Source: Salinispora mooreana
Lineage (GTDB): Bacteria; Actinomycetota; Actinomycetes; Mycobacteriales; Micromonosporaceae
DNA length: 64,000 nt
NCBI RefSeq assembly: GCF_000379065.1
Contig: NZ_KB900614.1
Span: 5,014,325-5,078,324, forward strand
Direction of reading: 5' to 3'
Below the pieces are notes generated by a model. That model searched no databases. It worked only from the letters and a program-made list of their open reading frames with translations, and had not been told where the DNA came from. This document shows, piece by piece, positions 8,017 to 16,795 of the stretch. Position 1 is the stretch's first letter; every line of letters starts with the position of its first letter. The translations under genes were made by a program, and so were the position numbers.

Positions 8017-8640
8017 GTGCACATCGCCATCCTCACCTTCGAGGGCTACAACGAGCTCGACTCCCTGATCGCGTTCGGTGTGCTCAACCGCGTCAAGACC
8101 CACGGCTGGCGCGTCACGATCGCTACCCCTAGCCCCACGGTGACGTCGATGAACGGGGTGGTCATCGAGCAGATGTCCACCCTTGAGCAGGCGTGCGCCG
8201 CTGATGCCGTAATCGTCGGCAGCGGCATTGCCACTCGCGACATCGTCGAAGACCCGGCGATCATGAAAGTCCTGCGTGACCTGGACCCCTCGCACCAACT
8301 CATCGCGGCGCAGTGCTCGGGCGCGCTCGTACTGGCCAAGCTCGGTCTGCTCCACGACATTCCCGCCTGCACCGACCTGATCACCAAGCCCTGGGTCATC
8401 GCCGCCGGCGTCGAGGTGCTCCACCAGCCCTTCTACGCCAAGGACAACGTCGCCACCGCTGGCGGCTGCCTGGCCTCGCACTACCTCGCCGCCTGGGTTA
8501 TCGCCCGCCTCCAGGGCAAGGGCGCCGCCGAAGGCGCGCTGCACTACGTCGTCCCGGTCGGCGAGAAGGAGGAATACATTGAGCGCGTCTGGCGCAACAT
8601 CTCCCCCTACCTGCCCGCCCCCACATCAGCGTTCGCCTGA
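8017..8640 (+). CDS. DJ-1/PfpI-family protein
   Basis: 207 aa. It has a class I glutamine-amidotransferase-like fold with the nucleophile-elbow cysteine C100 in AAQCSGALVLAKLGLL, an N-terminal MHIAILTFEGYNELD strand and the EQACAADAVIVGSG loop. The family includes isonitrile hydratases, glyoxalase III and AraC-linked sensors. The form here, without an AraC domain, resembles isonitrile-hydratase-type members, but the substrate cannot be read from sequence. GTG start at 8017 follows a ggaagga Shine-Dalgarno (8001-8007). It is divergent from the MocR gene, which probably controls it. Confidence 0.88.
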   Translation: MHIAILTFEGYNELDSLIAFGVLNRVKTHGWRVTIATPSPTVTSMNGVVIEQMSTLEQACAADAVIVGSGIATRDIVEDPAIMKVLRDLDPSHQLIAAQCSGALVLAKLGLLHDIPACTDLITKPWVIAAGVEVLHQPFYAKDNVATAGGCLASHYLAAWVIARLQGKGAAEGALHYVVPVGEKEEYIERVWRNISPYLPAPTSAFA

Positions 8641-9310
8641 ACCACCCGGCCCCGAGGCCGACGAAGGTATGACTTCCGCGCCCGAACCAAGGCTATCTGT
8701 TTCTGGTCCTGGGACAGCTGCACAAGCGTGTGCCTCAGGGGTGGCTGTCAGCTGGTTCGGACACCGACGAGGGTCGGGCCATGCTGAGGGCTGGTCTAGT
8801 GTCCTGCGTAGAGCCGGGATCTGCACCCGTACCGCCTGGACCAGGACCGCGGCGGGCGCGGGCCGGTCGGGTTGGTTGGGCAGTAGGTCGGCGACAGCGG
8901 TGCGGATCGCGCCGCGGCTGACACTGTGCGCGCGTGCCAGGGCGGCCGATTAGGGCAACTCAACAAGCAAGTTGATCTATCTCGAAGGGTAAATGGTGCG
9001 GCGCTCGGCTTATCCGCAGCAGCCACGCGATCCTCCCAGCTGCATATCCGTGACTACTCCAGTGGTGCCAGTGCCATGAGAGGGCCACCTATGTGTTGAA
9101 CGTGGACCAGTTAGAGCCTATGCTGCAAGGCGTTCACGATCAACTATTTAGGTAGTGGAGACCGGGAATATGACCTACCACAGCATGGGACGGCACGTCT
9201 GAGGGTGCTCTCCTTCGCGCGACACGGGGCGCATGCGAGGGAGCAGCGTCCTCGCCCGACGAGGGGCCGCGTGGGTATTGACGCGGAAAGGCCAGGCTCA
9301 CGCCCGTCGC
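8641..9310. other. Long intergenic stretch with weak gene remnants
   Basis: No intact gene is convincing here. On the minus strand at about 8770-8950 the frame reads ALARAHSVSRGAIRTAVADL, a helix-turn-helix-like segment preceded by an in-frame stop and with no plausible start, so it looks like the remnant of a DNA-binding protein. From about 8955 to 9200 the base composition drops and all frames are closed by stops. The stretch lies between the DJ-1/PfpI gene and the 3' end of a broken P450 gene and fits an area of decay. Confidence 0.45.
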
Positions 9311-10055
9311 CTACAGGAACACCGGCAAGGCGACCAGTCCGCGTACTCGGAACGATTCCCGCCACCGTATGTCGCGGGCAGGCACGGCCAGCCGCATCCC
9401 GGGAAAGCGGGCAAGCAGGCTGGTGGGAGACCGGTCAGCAGGTCGTCGGCGGGCCGCGCTCTCTTGTGCGCCACCTGTTCGATCAGGAAACGCCGCATGT
9501 TGGCCATGGCCGGACAGGACTGGGCGGGCTGGTTGGCGTCGGCGGACAACAGCGTGTTCGTCCACGTGCGGAAGTCGACGCTGGCCTGGGTGGGCAAACC
9601 AAGGGGTTCATGCATGACCTGCAGGGGCAGCGGTGACGCGAGGGAGCCGATCAGCTCCGCGTGGTCGTTGCCGGCGAGACCGTCCAGCAGCGTGCTGACG
9701 GTTGTCTCTACAGCGGGGCGCAGGTCGGCGATGCGGCGGGGAGTAAAGGCGGCAGCCGCCAGCCGTCGGAGTCGAGTGTGGTCGGGCGGGTCGCGGTTGA
9801 GCAGATGCGCGTCCAACTTGGGAGACAGCGACGAACCGTGCTCACCATCGGTACTACTGAAACGCTTGTCCACCGACAGAGGCGCGGGTCGGTGAATGCC
9901 GCTCGCACGTCGTCGTAGCGGGTGACAAGCCACGCGGGGGCTCCATCTGGCGTGCGGACGTGATGCACCGGAGCCTGTTCCCGCAAGGCGTTGTACCGCC
10001 GGTGCGGGTCACCAAGCAGGCGCTGTTCGAAGACAACAGCCGGTCGTGACGTCAT
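9311..10055 (-). pseudogene. Cytochrome P450, frameshifted and internally deleted
   Basis: From an ATG at 10055 the frame reads a bacterial P450 N-terminus (DPHRRYNALREQAPVHHV, then PAWLVTRYDDVRAAFTDPRL). At about 9880 the reading shifts to another frame that continues the same protein: SVDKRFSS, LNRDPPDHTRLRRLAAAAFT (C-helix region), then DDLLTGL near 9427. There it jumps, in a third frame, to a P450 C-terminus (LLARFPGMRLAVP...RGLVALPVFL) ending at 9311. The roughly 150-200 residues between, including the I-helix, the ExxR motif and the heme-cysteine loop, are gone. The product cannot be functional. Confidence 0.85.
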
Positions 10056-10474
10056 GCCATCTCCCGGCAGGTGGCCGCGTTGCTTGCGGCGATCGAGGCG
10101 GCCAGGGTTGCCGCCTCGACGCTTCCGGCTTGGCTCCGGCAGGTCCGGCGCGTTCGCCGCTACGACGGGCCCGGATGTTGCCGATGACCATCCTCCACAG
10201 CCTCCGAGTCCCTCGCACAACCGTCTGGGGATCATGGCTGCGGCCGAGTATAGATGCCTCCAGTCCGGAGGTGACAACATCAGATGCTGCCAGCTTCGGC
10301 ACACGAATCGGTGTACTGATTTCAATCCAACTCGCCGGATCCAGCCGGTAGCTCGTCGGCCGATCGTGTCCAAACCAACCCCGCTGGCTACCGACCACCC
10401 ACCACTTTCGCTGGACGTCGCTGCGTGACTGAATCCGATTGAGGTGACCTGCTTGACCAGGCAGGATCCCATTC
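10056..10474. other. Intergenic region, no gene recognised
   Basis: About 420 bases between the broken P450 and the acetyltransferase gene. Open frames exist on both strands, but none has a ribosome-binding site, family-like sequence or consistent third-position G/C bias. I see no hairpin or repeat of note. Confidence 0.5.
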
Positions 10475-11134
10475 GTGACCCAGGCGACCTTGTGGACCGC
10501 ACGGATCCAGCTCGTGCCGTTGAACGACGATCACGTGGACGGTGAGATCGGGCTCGACGCGGATCCGGAAGTCATGCGCTACCTGGGCCGGCCGCGGCAA
10601 CGGGCGGAGGTGGAGCAGGCGCATCGGCGGCGAATCGCCGTCGCGTCGGCGGTTCCCGGGCTCGGTTTCTGGGCCGGGCTGGTGGAGGGCTCGTTTGTCG
10701 GATGGTGGATTTTGCAGCCGCCGGAGCGCGCGGATCAGGGGCCGGTCGAGGGGCAGGCGGAGTTGGGCTACCGACTACTGCGCCGGTACTGGCGTCGAGG
10801 CCTGGCCAGTGAGGGCGCCCGCGAACTGATCCGGCACGGCTTCGCCGACTTGGGCCTGCACCGCATCTTCGCCGAGACGATGGCGGTCAACCTGCCCTCC
10901 CGCGCGACCATGGCGGCGGTCGGGTTGGACTACGTGCGTACCTTCCACCTGGACTTCAACGACCCGCTGCCTGGCAGCGAGCACGGTGAGGTTGAGTACG
11001 CGACCACCCGCCAAGAATGGCTGGCCAACCGGACAGGCGTTGTCCCTCAACCACCACCCGGAAAACACGCGGCGGATCGGGCCGAACGGGCGGTACCACG
11101 TGCCAGCGTTGGTCGGCAGAATCAGCGCTCATGA
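10475..11134 (+). CDS. GNAT-family N-acetyltransferase (RimJ/RimL type)
   Basis: 219 aa from a GTG at 10475. The Acetyltransf_3-type fold is visible in TARIQLVPLNDDHVDGEI (beta-1), FVGWWILQP (beta-4) and ELGYRLLRRYWRRGLASEGARELIRHGF, which holds the acetyl-CoA pyrophosphate loop (variant R-R-x-W-R-R-G-L-A). NLPSRATMAAVGLDYVRTF is the terminal N-P/A-S-R-x-x-M-x-x-x-G motif. The residues after 190 are extra and low complexity. The stop overlaps the next gene's ATG (ATGA), so it is co-translated with the M48 peptidase. The substrate is unknown. Confidence 0.85.
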   Translation: MTQATLWTARIQLVPLNDDHVDGEIGLDADPEVMRYLGRPRQRAEVEQAHRRRIAVASAVPGLGFWAGLVEGSFVGWWILQPPERADQGPVEGQAELGYRLLRRYWRRGLASEGARELIRHGFADLGLHRIFAETMAVNLPSRATMAAVGLDYVRTFHLDFNDPLPGSEHGEVEYATTRQEWLANRTGVVPQPPPGKHAADRAERAVPRASVGRQNQRS

Positions 11135-12393
11135 TCGACACAAGGGCTACCGGTGACACCTGCCCGGAGTGCGGTACTGCCACAGTCGCTCCGCGCGGGG
11201 CCCTGCTGTGGTGCCCGGCCTGCGAGTGGAACCTCGAAGCGTACGACGCTGAACGCATCGGCCCGTTCTTCGGCTGGCGCTGGCTGGACCGACGGATCCA
11301 CGGCATTGGGTACCGCATGACCCGTCGCCAGTTCGACCGGCTGCGCGGGCGACCGCTGGGCAGTAGTGGCGTCGGCGCAGCCGCCATCGTCACCGCCACC
11401 GCATCCTGCTTGCTGTTTCTCGGCGTGGTGGCCCTGGCTGCCACCGGGATCTGGCTGCTCGTCGCCTTCTCCTTCCCGGGCCCGTCGCTGCTGCTGGCGG
11501 TTCCCCTGCTCGCCCTCGCCATCGGACTACGGCCCCGCTTCGGGCGGCTCGACCCCGACGCCGATGTCCTCCGCCGGGACCGCGCACCCGAGCTTTTCAC
11601 CCTGGTTGACGAGGTGGCGCAGGCGGTGGGGGCGCCGGCTCCCGACGTGATTGCCGTCAACGCCGACTTCAACGCGTACGCGGCGACGGTGGGCATCCGC
11701 CGTCGGGTGCTGTGTCTCGGACTGCCGTACTGGGGGTCCCTCGTACCGCAGGAACGCGTCGCCCTGCTCGGTCACGAACTCGGCCACTTCGTCAACGGCG
11801 ACCCGCGGCGGATGCTGCTCACCCAGCCGGCGTTCACCACCCTCGGCTCCGCGGCGGACCTTCTCCGCCCGACGCCATTGACCGCCCCCGGCCTCATCGA
11901 GTGGATGGGGGCGGCCCTTGGGCGAATCATCCAATACCCGCTGTCGCGTCTGTTGTTCACGCTGCATGTGGCACTCGTGTGCGTGGCGCTGCGAGACAGT
12001 CAACGGGCCGAGTACCTGGCGGACGAGATGTCTGCGAAGGTCGCGGGAACAGCCGCCGCGAAGAGCCTGCTGGATACCGCGCTACGGGTCGAGTCAATGT
12101 CGCTCGCCGTACGCCGGGAGTCCAGGGCGGGGCACGGTCCCCAACGGTGGCAGGCGGCGGTCGCCGAGTCGCGGGAGGCCAGCGCCGATGAGCTGCCGCC
12201 GTTGCGGCAGCTGTCGGGCCGCGAGGAGGCGCCGCTGTTCTCCTCCCATCCGCCGACCGGTCTGCGTCACCTGATGCTCGAGGGCGTTCAGCGGCACGAT
12301 CCGGCGGTGGTGCTCACGCAGCAGCGTTCGTCCCGCATCGACAATGAGCTGACCAAGGAGTACGAGTCAGCCCGCCGGGTGCTGGCCTGGTGA
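11131..12393 (+). CDS. M48-family membrane metallopeptidase with N-terminal zinc ribbon
   Basis: 420 aa from the ATG at 11131, which overlaps the upstream stop. Residues 11-31 form a zinc ribbon (C11-x2-C14, C28-x2-C31). Two hydrophobic segments lie at about 82-113 and 117-133. The peptidase motif is H215-E-L-G-H219, with the third zinc ligand expected in SQRAEYLADE. This is the Ste24/HtpX clan layout with the active site on the cytoplasmic side. HtpX is about 290 aa; the extra C-terminus (FSSHPPTGLRHLML) resembles the substrate-gating tail of M48B members. It probably acts in membrane-protein quality control. Confidence 0.87.
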   Translation: MIDTRATGDTCPECGTATVAPRGALLWCPACEWNLEAYDAERIGPFFGWRWLDRRIHGIGYRMTRRQFDRLRGRPLGSSGVGAAAIVTATASCLLFLGVVALAATGIWLLVAFSFPGPSLLLAVPLLALAIGLRPRFGRLDPDADVLRRDRAPELFTLVDEVAQAVGAPAPDVIAVNADFNAYAATVGIRRRVLCLGLPYWGSLVPQERVALLGHELGHFVNGDPRRMLLTQPAFTTLGSAADLLRPTPLTAPGLIEWMGAALGRIIQYPLSRLLFTLHVALVCVALRDSQRAEYLADEMSAKVAGTAAAKSLLDTALRVESMSLAVRRESRAGHGPQRWQAAVAESREASADELPPLRQLSGREEAPLFSSHPPTGLRHLMLEGVQRHDPAVVLTQQRSSRIDNELTKEYESARRVLAW

Positions 12394-13137
12394 GTCCGTA
12401 GCTGAGGCGGCGGCGTCATCGCGAGTCAGCTCACGGTAGGAGAGGTAGTCCGCGAGGCGAGCGGATCCGGTGAGCATCGCCCGGCCACGGGCAGTGATCC
12501 GCTCCCGCCACTGTTCGATCGACGCCGCCAGCGGGCCGGCCCCACCGGCGGCGTGCACCTGCTTGATCACCGCGGCGATGTGGTGCAGCAGGTAGCCCCC
12601 GCGTCGCAGGAGGTGGGCGAGTTCGGCGTCGCGTACGTCCTCGGGTGAGTAGACCCGCGCGGTCCGGGAGCGGGCGGGGGCCAGGATGCCGGCCCGCTCC
12701 CACTTACGCAGCGTGGCTGGGGTCACACCGAGCCGGCGGGCAAGGACCCCGACGGAGACTGACGGGTCTGGACCGGACGCGGACGAGGTGGATTCGGACG
12801 CCAGCACGACGGCCGCCGCGGCGACCTGGTCCAGGGTCTCCCGGTCGCGGTGCAGCAGTACGTGGGCGGCATCGACGACAGCCAGAGCCGACGGAAGGTC
12901 GTCCCGGAGGACCGACTTCATGATCTCCCCGGCCGGCTGAGAGCCGTACCCCCGAACCAGCGCGACGTAGGCGGTCAGCGCGCCCGCATGGTCGTCGGTG
13001 TAGCTGCGGTAGCCGCTCGCCGTCCGCGTGGCCGGCGGGATCGCTCCGGCCGCCTCGTAGTTGCGGACCGCCTGCGCGGAGAGCCCGTGCGGCCGGGCCA
13101 GATCCACCGGCCGATACACCGCTGTTTGAGGCTTCAA
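12367..13137 (-). CDS. MerR-family regulator with two HTH domains (TioE-like)
   Basis: 256 aa. A first MerR-type HTH spans about 7-75 (YRPVDLARPHGLSAQAVRNYEAAGAIPP, then TASGYRSYTDDH). A second lies at about 127-190 (VGVLARRLGVTPATLRKWERAGIL, then RVYSPEDVRDAELAHLLRRGG). This duplicated arrangement matches the TioE-type regulators of actinobacteria, although I assign the name by recall. The TTG start at 13137 has a gggaga ribosome-binding site 8 bases upstream. Its 3' end overlaps the M48 gene by 27 bases in convergent orientation. It diverges from the erythromycin-esterase gene, with an operator-like inverted repeat between them. Confidence 0.88.
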   Translation of the reverse strand: MKPQTAVYRPVDLARPHGLSAQAVRNYEAAGAIPPATRTASGYRSYTDDHAGALTAYVALVRGYGSQPAGEIMKSVLRDDLPSALAVVDAAHVLLHRDRETLDQVAAAAVVLASESTSSASGPDPSVSVGVLARRLGVTPATLRKWERAGILAPARSRTARVYSPEDVRDAELAHLLRRGGYLLHHIAAVIKQVHAAGGAGPLAASIEQWRERITARGRAMLTGSARLADYLSYRELTRDDAAASATDSPGQHPAG

Positions 13138-13167
13138 CAGCCAATCTCCCGGTAATCGATGGTCATA

Positions 13168-13187
13168 GTTTAAACCGAAGGTTCAAC
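13168..13187. promoter_or_regulatory. Operator-like inverted repeat between merR and the esterase gene
   Basis: GTTTAAACCGAAGGTTCAAC is an inverted repeat of GTTnAACC around a 3-base centre. It lies midway between the divergent starts at 13137 and 13203. MerR regulators bind such dyads inside the spacer of the target promoter. On the minus strand it places TTGAAC and TATGAC hexamers about 13 bases apart. Confidence 0.55.
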
Positions 13188-13202
13188 GATACGGTTAAGG
13201 CC

Positions 13203-14786
13203 ATGGCTTTCGATACGGAGTTGCATGCCCTTGTCCGTGCCCACCGGCCGCGGCTGCTCGCGATCGGCGAGCCTTACCACGGTGAGCCGGCCTTCCCCCA
13301 CCTGCGCAATCGGATCCTCGAGACCCTCGTCGGGCACGGCTTCCGGTCCATCGCCATCGAGTCGGACCGGGCCGCCGGGCTCACCGTCAACGACTATGTG
13401 CAGGGCCGCCGCGACGAGGTGGACCTGAGCACCGGCATCAGCCACGGCTGGGGCACCCACCCCGCCAGCCGCGAACTGATCGACTGGCTACGCGCGCACA
13501 ACGAGAAGCTGCCGCCCGAGGAGCGGGTCACCTTCCACGGCTTCGACGCACCAACCGAGATCACCGGGGCACCAAGTCCCGGGCCGATCCTGCGTGAGCT
13601 GCGCGACTACCTCGGCGAAACCGGGGCTGACCTGGACCGCCTCGTCGGCGACGAGAGTTGTTGGACCGCCCCCGAAATCATGTTCGACGCGACGCGATCC
13701 CCCGGCCGGTCACCGGAGGCAACGACGCTGCGCGGTATCGCCGAGGACTTCCGCACACTGCTGTACGCCGAGGCGCCTCGCCTGGTCCGGGAGACATCGC
13801 TGGAATCCTGGAACCGGGCCGCGGTACTCGCCCGCACGGCTGTCGGCCTGCTCACCTACCACGGCGTGATGGCCGTACCGGGCAGCCAGTCGCAGCGCAT
13901 CGGTCGCCTGCTCGCCGTCCGGGGTGCGCTGATGGCGCAGAATCTGCTCGACATCGACGCCCTCGAGCGGGACCGGGGGCCGGTCCTGGTCTGCGCCCAC
14001 AACGTCCACCTGCAACGGCACCCGGGTCGGTGGGACAGCCACTGGGAGGGCCAGGACCTGGCAGCGCAGTGGAATGGTGCCGGCTCGATCGTGTCGGCGT
14101 CGCTCGGCAACAGGTACGTGTACGTGGCCGGCAGCCTGGGGGCGAGCGGGCCGCTCGGTCTCGGGCCACCGGAACCCGGTACCTACGAGTACCAGCTCGG
14201 CGCCGAGACCGGGATCTTCCCGCCGCCCACCGACGACGATCTCCACGCACGCGCGGCCGACCTGCTCGGACTGTTCTCGCTGGACGCGGCGACGGTCGAG
14301 ACCTGCGAGGCGATCCTGCACCTCGGGTTCGCGCCGGGCGCGGCCGACGCGGCCCGGATTTCCGGCCTGGCGGGGGTGACCGAGACCCGGATCCCGCCGG
14401 GACCCGAGCAGCCGCCCCACACCTGGGGTAACCGGTTCTTCTTCACCGCCGCGGACCGCGTACGACCGTTCGCCACGATCGTCGGGCACGATGTCCCGGG
14501 CTTCGACGAGCGGTCCCGCCTGGCCGACGCCGGACGGTACCGGCTGAACATCGAGGTCGGTCGAGCCGAGTTCCGTAACCTGTTCGGCTACGGGCCGGAG
14601 GAGTTCGCGGCACACCGCGACGGGCTCGACTTCGCGGAGCCGGACCGCCTGCTGCCCCATCCGGTCCACGCCGGGCAGGGTTGGGTCGGCGTGGTCAATC
14701 CGGGCCCCGCCACCGTGCAGGAGGTGACGCGGCTGGTGGCGCAGGCTCGCTCCCGCGGCGGATCAGCAGAGTCTGCTGCCGGCTAG
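13203..14786 (+). CDS. Erythromycin esterase family protein
   Basis: 527 aa. Ere-type enzymes hydrolyse macrolide lactones; many family members have other or unknown substrates. Family motifs visible are LLAIGEPYHGE (about 18-28, the GE-x-x-HG-x-x-E catalytic loop), FRSIAIES (about 47-54), ISHGWGTH, TFHGFDAP and LVCAHNVHLQRHP (the W/C-AHN-xH motif). Length is longer than EreA/EreB (about 400 aa); the last 100 residues form an extra domain I do not recognise. The neighbouring double-HTH MerR suggests drug-inducible expression. The 3' end overlaps the murJ-like gene by 24 bases. Confidence 0.88.
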   Translation: MAFDTELHALVRAHRPRLLAIGEPYHGEPAFPHLRNRILETLVGHGFRSIAIESDRAAGLTVNDYVQGRRDEVDLSTGISHGWGTHPASRELIDWLRAHNEKLPPEERVTFHGFDAPTEITGAPSPGPILRELRDYLGETGADLDRLVGDESCWTAPEIMFDATRSPGRSPEATTLRGIAEDFRTLLYAEAPRLVRETSLESWNRAAVLARTAVGLLTYHGVMAVPGSQSQRIGRLLAVRGALMAQNLLDIDALERDRGPVLVCAHNVHLQRHPGRWDSHWEGQDLAAQWNGAGSIVSASLGNRYVYVAGSLGASGPLGLGPPEPGTYEYQLGAETGIFPPPTDDDLHARAADLLGLFSLDAATVETCEAILHLGFAPGAADAARISGLAGVTETRIPPGPEQPPHTWGNRFFFTAADRVRPFATIVGHDVPGFDERSRLADAGRYRLNIEVGRAEFRNLFGYGPEEFAAHRDGLDFAEPDRLLPHPVHAGQGWVGVVNPGPATVQEVTRLVAQARSRGGSAESAAG

Positions 14787-16364
14787 GGCAGTTGTCACGA
14801 GTTGCCGCAGCTCGGTGAGGTGCACCAGGCGGGCCACCGCGACGTAGACGGCACCGCCGATGACGCCCGCCGTGGTCACGATGATCAGCGCCCCGCGGTT
14901 CGGGGAGTCGAGCAGCGGGGTGAGGGCGTAGACCGTGAGGCCAGCACAGCTACCGGAGAGGCCGACGGCGACCGCTACCCGGGCATGTGTACGAAGAAGT
15001 CGGCGCCCGTCGATCCGGCCCAGTCGGCGGCGCAGGAGAAGGGCGGCGGCCGTGAGGCCCACCGTGTAGGCGACCGCGTAGGCGAGGGGAACCCCGACCA
15101 CGGCGGTGGCGCGGGGTAGTAGCCGCGACGCGGCGAAGCAGCCGGCCGCGCCGACGGCGGTGACCCCGACGGTGATGGCCGCGGGGGTCTTGGTGTCCTG
15201 CAGGGCGTAGAAGCCGCGTTGCAGAATCATGAAGCCGGTGAACGGCACCAGGGCCGCCCCGAAGGCTGCCACCACCGCCCCCAGCAGGGCGATCGCCGAC
15301 GGTGAACTGCGGCCGTGGGCGAACAGCAGGGTGGCGATCTGTGGGCCGAGCACCGTCAGGGCTACCGCGATCGGGGCGACGGCGACAACAGCCAGCCGTA
15401 CCGCCTGGGACAGGTCCTCGACGATGTGGCCGTGCTGGCGGCCGGCGGCGTGGCGACTGAGCCGGGGCAGCATGGCGGTCATCACCGACACGACGATGAC
15501 CCCGAACGGCATCTGGAACACCGTGAGCGCAATCTGGAAGGCGCTGACCCCGCCCGGTCCGCTGAGCGAGGCGACCCGGGTGGCCACGGCGAGCAGGATC
15601 TGCGCGGCGACAACCGACACGAGGACCCAGCCGCCGAGCCGGCCGATGCGGCGGATCCCGATACCCCGTGGGTTGAGCCGGGGCCGAAGGGTGAAGCCGC
15701 TGTGTGCCAGCGCCCACACCACCAGGATCATCTGGGCAAAGACACCCGCGGTGGTGCCCACGGCGAGCAGCAGCAGCTGCCCGGTGGGCATCGACGTGAT
15801 GCTGGTGGTGCCGCCGATCGCCAGGTAGGTAAGCCCGACAGCGATCACGATCAGGCTGTTGACAACCGGCGCCCACATCGGAGCGGCGAACCGGCCCCGG
15901 GTGTTGAGCACAGCGCCGGCGGTGGCGCTGAGGCCGTAGAACAGGATCTGGGGCAGGAAGAACCGGCACAGCAGCACCGCCAGGTCGTGCTGCTCGTCAG
16001 AGAAGCCCGGCGTGTAGACCGCGACCAGCCATGGGGCCGAGATCATCGCGATCAGCGTGACCGCCCCGAGCCCGTACACGCCCAGCGACAGCAGCCGCTG
16101 GGCGTAGACCACCCCGCCATCGGACTCGGTCAGTGCGGCACGCACCAGCAGCGGCACCACCACGCTGGCCATCGCACCTCCGAGGACAAGCTCGTAGACG
16201 GCGTTGGGCAGGGTGTTCGCCACGTTGTAGCTGTCGAGCAGACGGCTCCCCATTCCCAGGGCGGAGGCCAGCACCACCAGCCGGACGAATCCGACGACCC
16301 GGGATACCAAGGTTGCCACCGCCATGGCCCGGCCCGCGCTGCCAAGGGAAGATTCTTCTGCCAT
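14763..16364 (-). CDS. MurJ/MviN-type lipid II flippase homologue
   Basis: 533 aa with about 14 hydrophobic segments. MATLVSRVVGFVRLVVLASALG and LDSYNVANTLPNAVYELVLGGAM near the N-terminus are hallmark MurJ sequence. The MOP-superfamily flippase moves lipid II or a similar lipid-linked precursor across the membrane. The actinobacterial housekeeping MurJ is usually longer, with a cytoplasmic extension, so this short form may be a paralogue with a specialised role. The ATG at 16364 has an aggaag site. A (GGGGCC)6 tract lies 40 bases upstream of the start on the sense strand. Confidence 0.88.
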   Translation of the reverse strand: MAEESSLGSAGRAMAVATLVSRVVGFVRLVVLASALGMGSRLLDSYNVANTLPNAVYELVLGGAMASVVVPLLVRAALTESDGGVVYAQRLLSLGVYGLGAVTLIAMISAPWLVAVYTPGFSDEQHDLAVLLCRFFLPQILFYGLSATAGAVLNTRGRFAAPMWAPVVNSLIVIAVGLTYLAIGGTTSITSMPTGQLLLLAVGTTAGVFAQMILVVWALAHSGFTLRPRLNPRGIGIRRIGRLGGWVLVSVVAAQILLAVATRVASLSGPGGVSAFQIALTVFQMPFGVIVVSVMTAMLPRLSRHAAGRQHGHIVEDLSQAVRLAVVAVAPIAVALTVLGPQIATLLFAHGRSSPSAIALLGAVVAAFGAALVPFTGFMILQRGFYALQDTKTPAAITVGVTAVGAAGCFAASRLLPRATAVVGVPLAYAVAYTVGLTAAALLLRRRLGRIDGRRLLRTHARVAVAVGLSGSCAGLTVYALTPLLDSPNRGALIIVTTAGVIGGAVYVAVARLVHLTELRQLVTTALAGSRLC

Positions 16365-16403
16365 GGCGATCTTCCTAGCGCACGGGCGCCCGCCCCGGAG
16401 CCC

Positions 16404-16439
16404 GGCCCCGGCCCCGGCCCCGGCCCCGGCCCCGGCCCC
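16404..16439. repeat. (GGCCCC)6 hexanucleotide tandem repeat
   Basis: Six perfect copies of ggcccc on plus, i.e. GGGGCC on the sense strand of the murJ-like gene, ending 40 bases before its ATG. GGGGCC arrays can form G-quadruplexes in DNA and RNA and are prone to slippage, so the repeat may influence expression of the flippase gene. Confidence 0.95.
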
Positions 16440-16453
16440 GATTGGAGCACCAG

Positions 16454-16795
16454 GTGAGCACCGAGTCGACGATTCCGCGGTGTGTGCAGGACAGTGGCAT
16501 CACCAGCATCGCGCTCACCACCTCCCCTACCAACTGCCCCGGTTCTATCTCACCGTCCTCAAGGAGGTGGAAAGGCGCAGCATCCGGATACCCGTCGTCC
16601 CCGCTCCCGTGGCCGTCGCCCCACAGATACCGATCCCGGAGACCGGCGTCACCTCCTACGACCTGATTTCCGGCGAGGTGAAGCGGATCCTCGCCTACCA
16701 GAACAAGGGCTGGCTCGCCACACCGCAGGAGCTGCGGCGGTACCTCTCCTGGCTGTGGAGCAACCACGGGTCTGGCTGGCTCGCACGCTGGGCCG
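16454..16795 (+). pseudogene. Unrecognised gene, apparently frameshifted and 3'-truncated
   Basis: A GTG at 16454 with a ggag site opens a frame with strong third-position G/C bias (MSTESTIPRCVQDSGITSIA). At about 16515-16525 coding-like sequence moves by one frame to LPRFYLTVLKEVERRSIRIP, then SYDLISGEVKRILAY and LATPQELRRYLSWLWSNHGSG. The signal fades at about 16790, where the convergent MauE-like gene ends. One indel and loss of the C-terminus would explain this. I do not recognise the family. It could also be two small genes. Confidence 0.4.
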
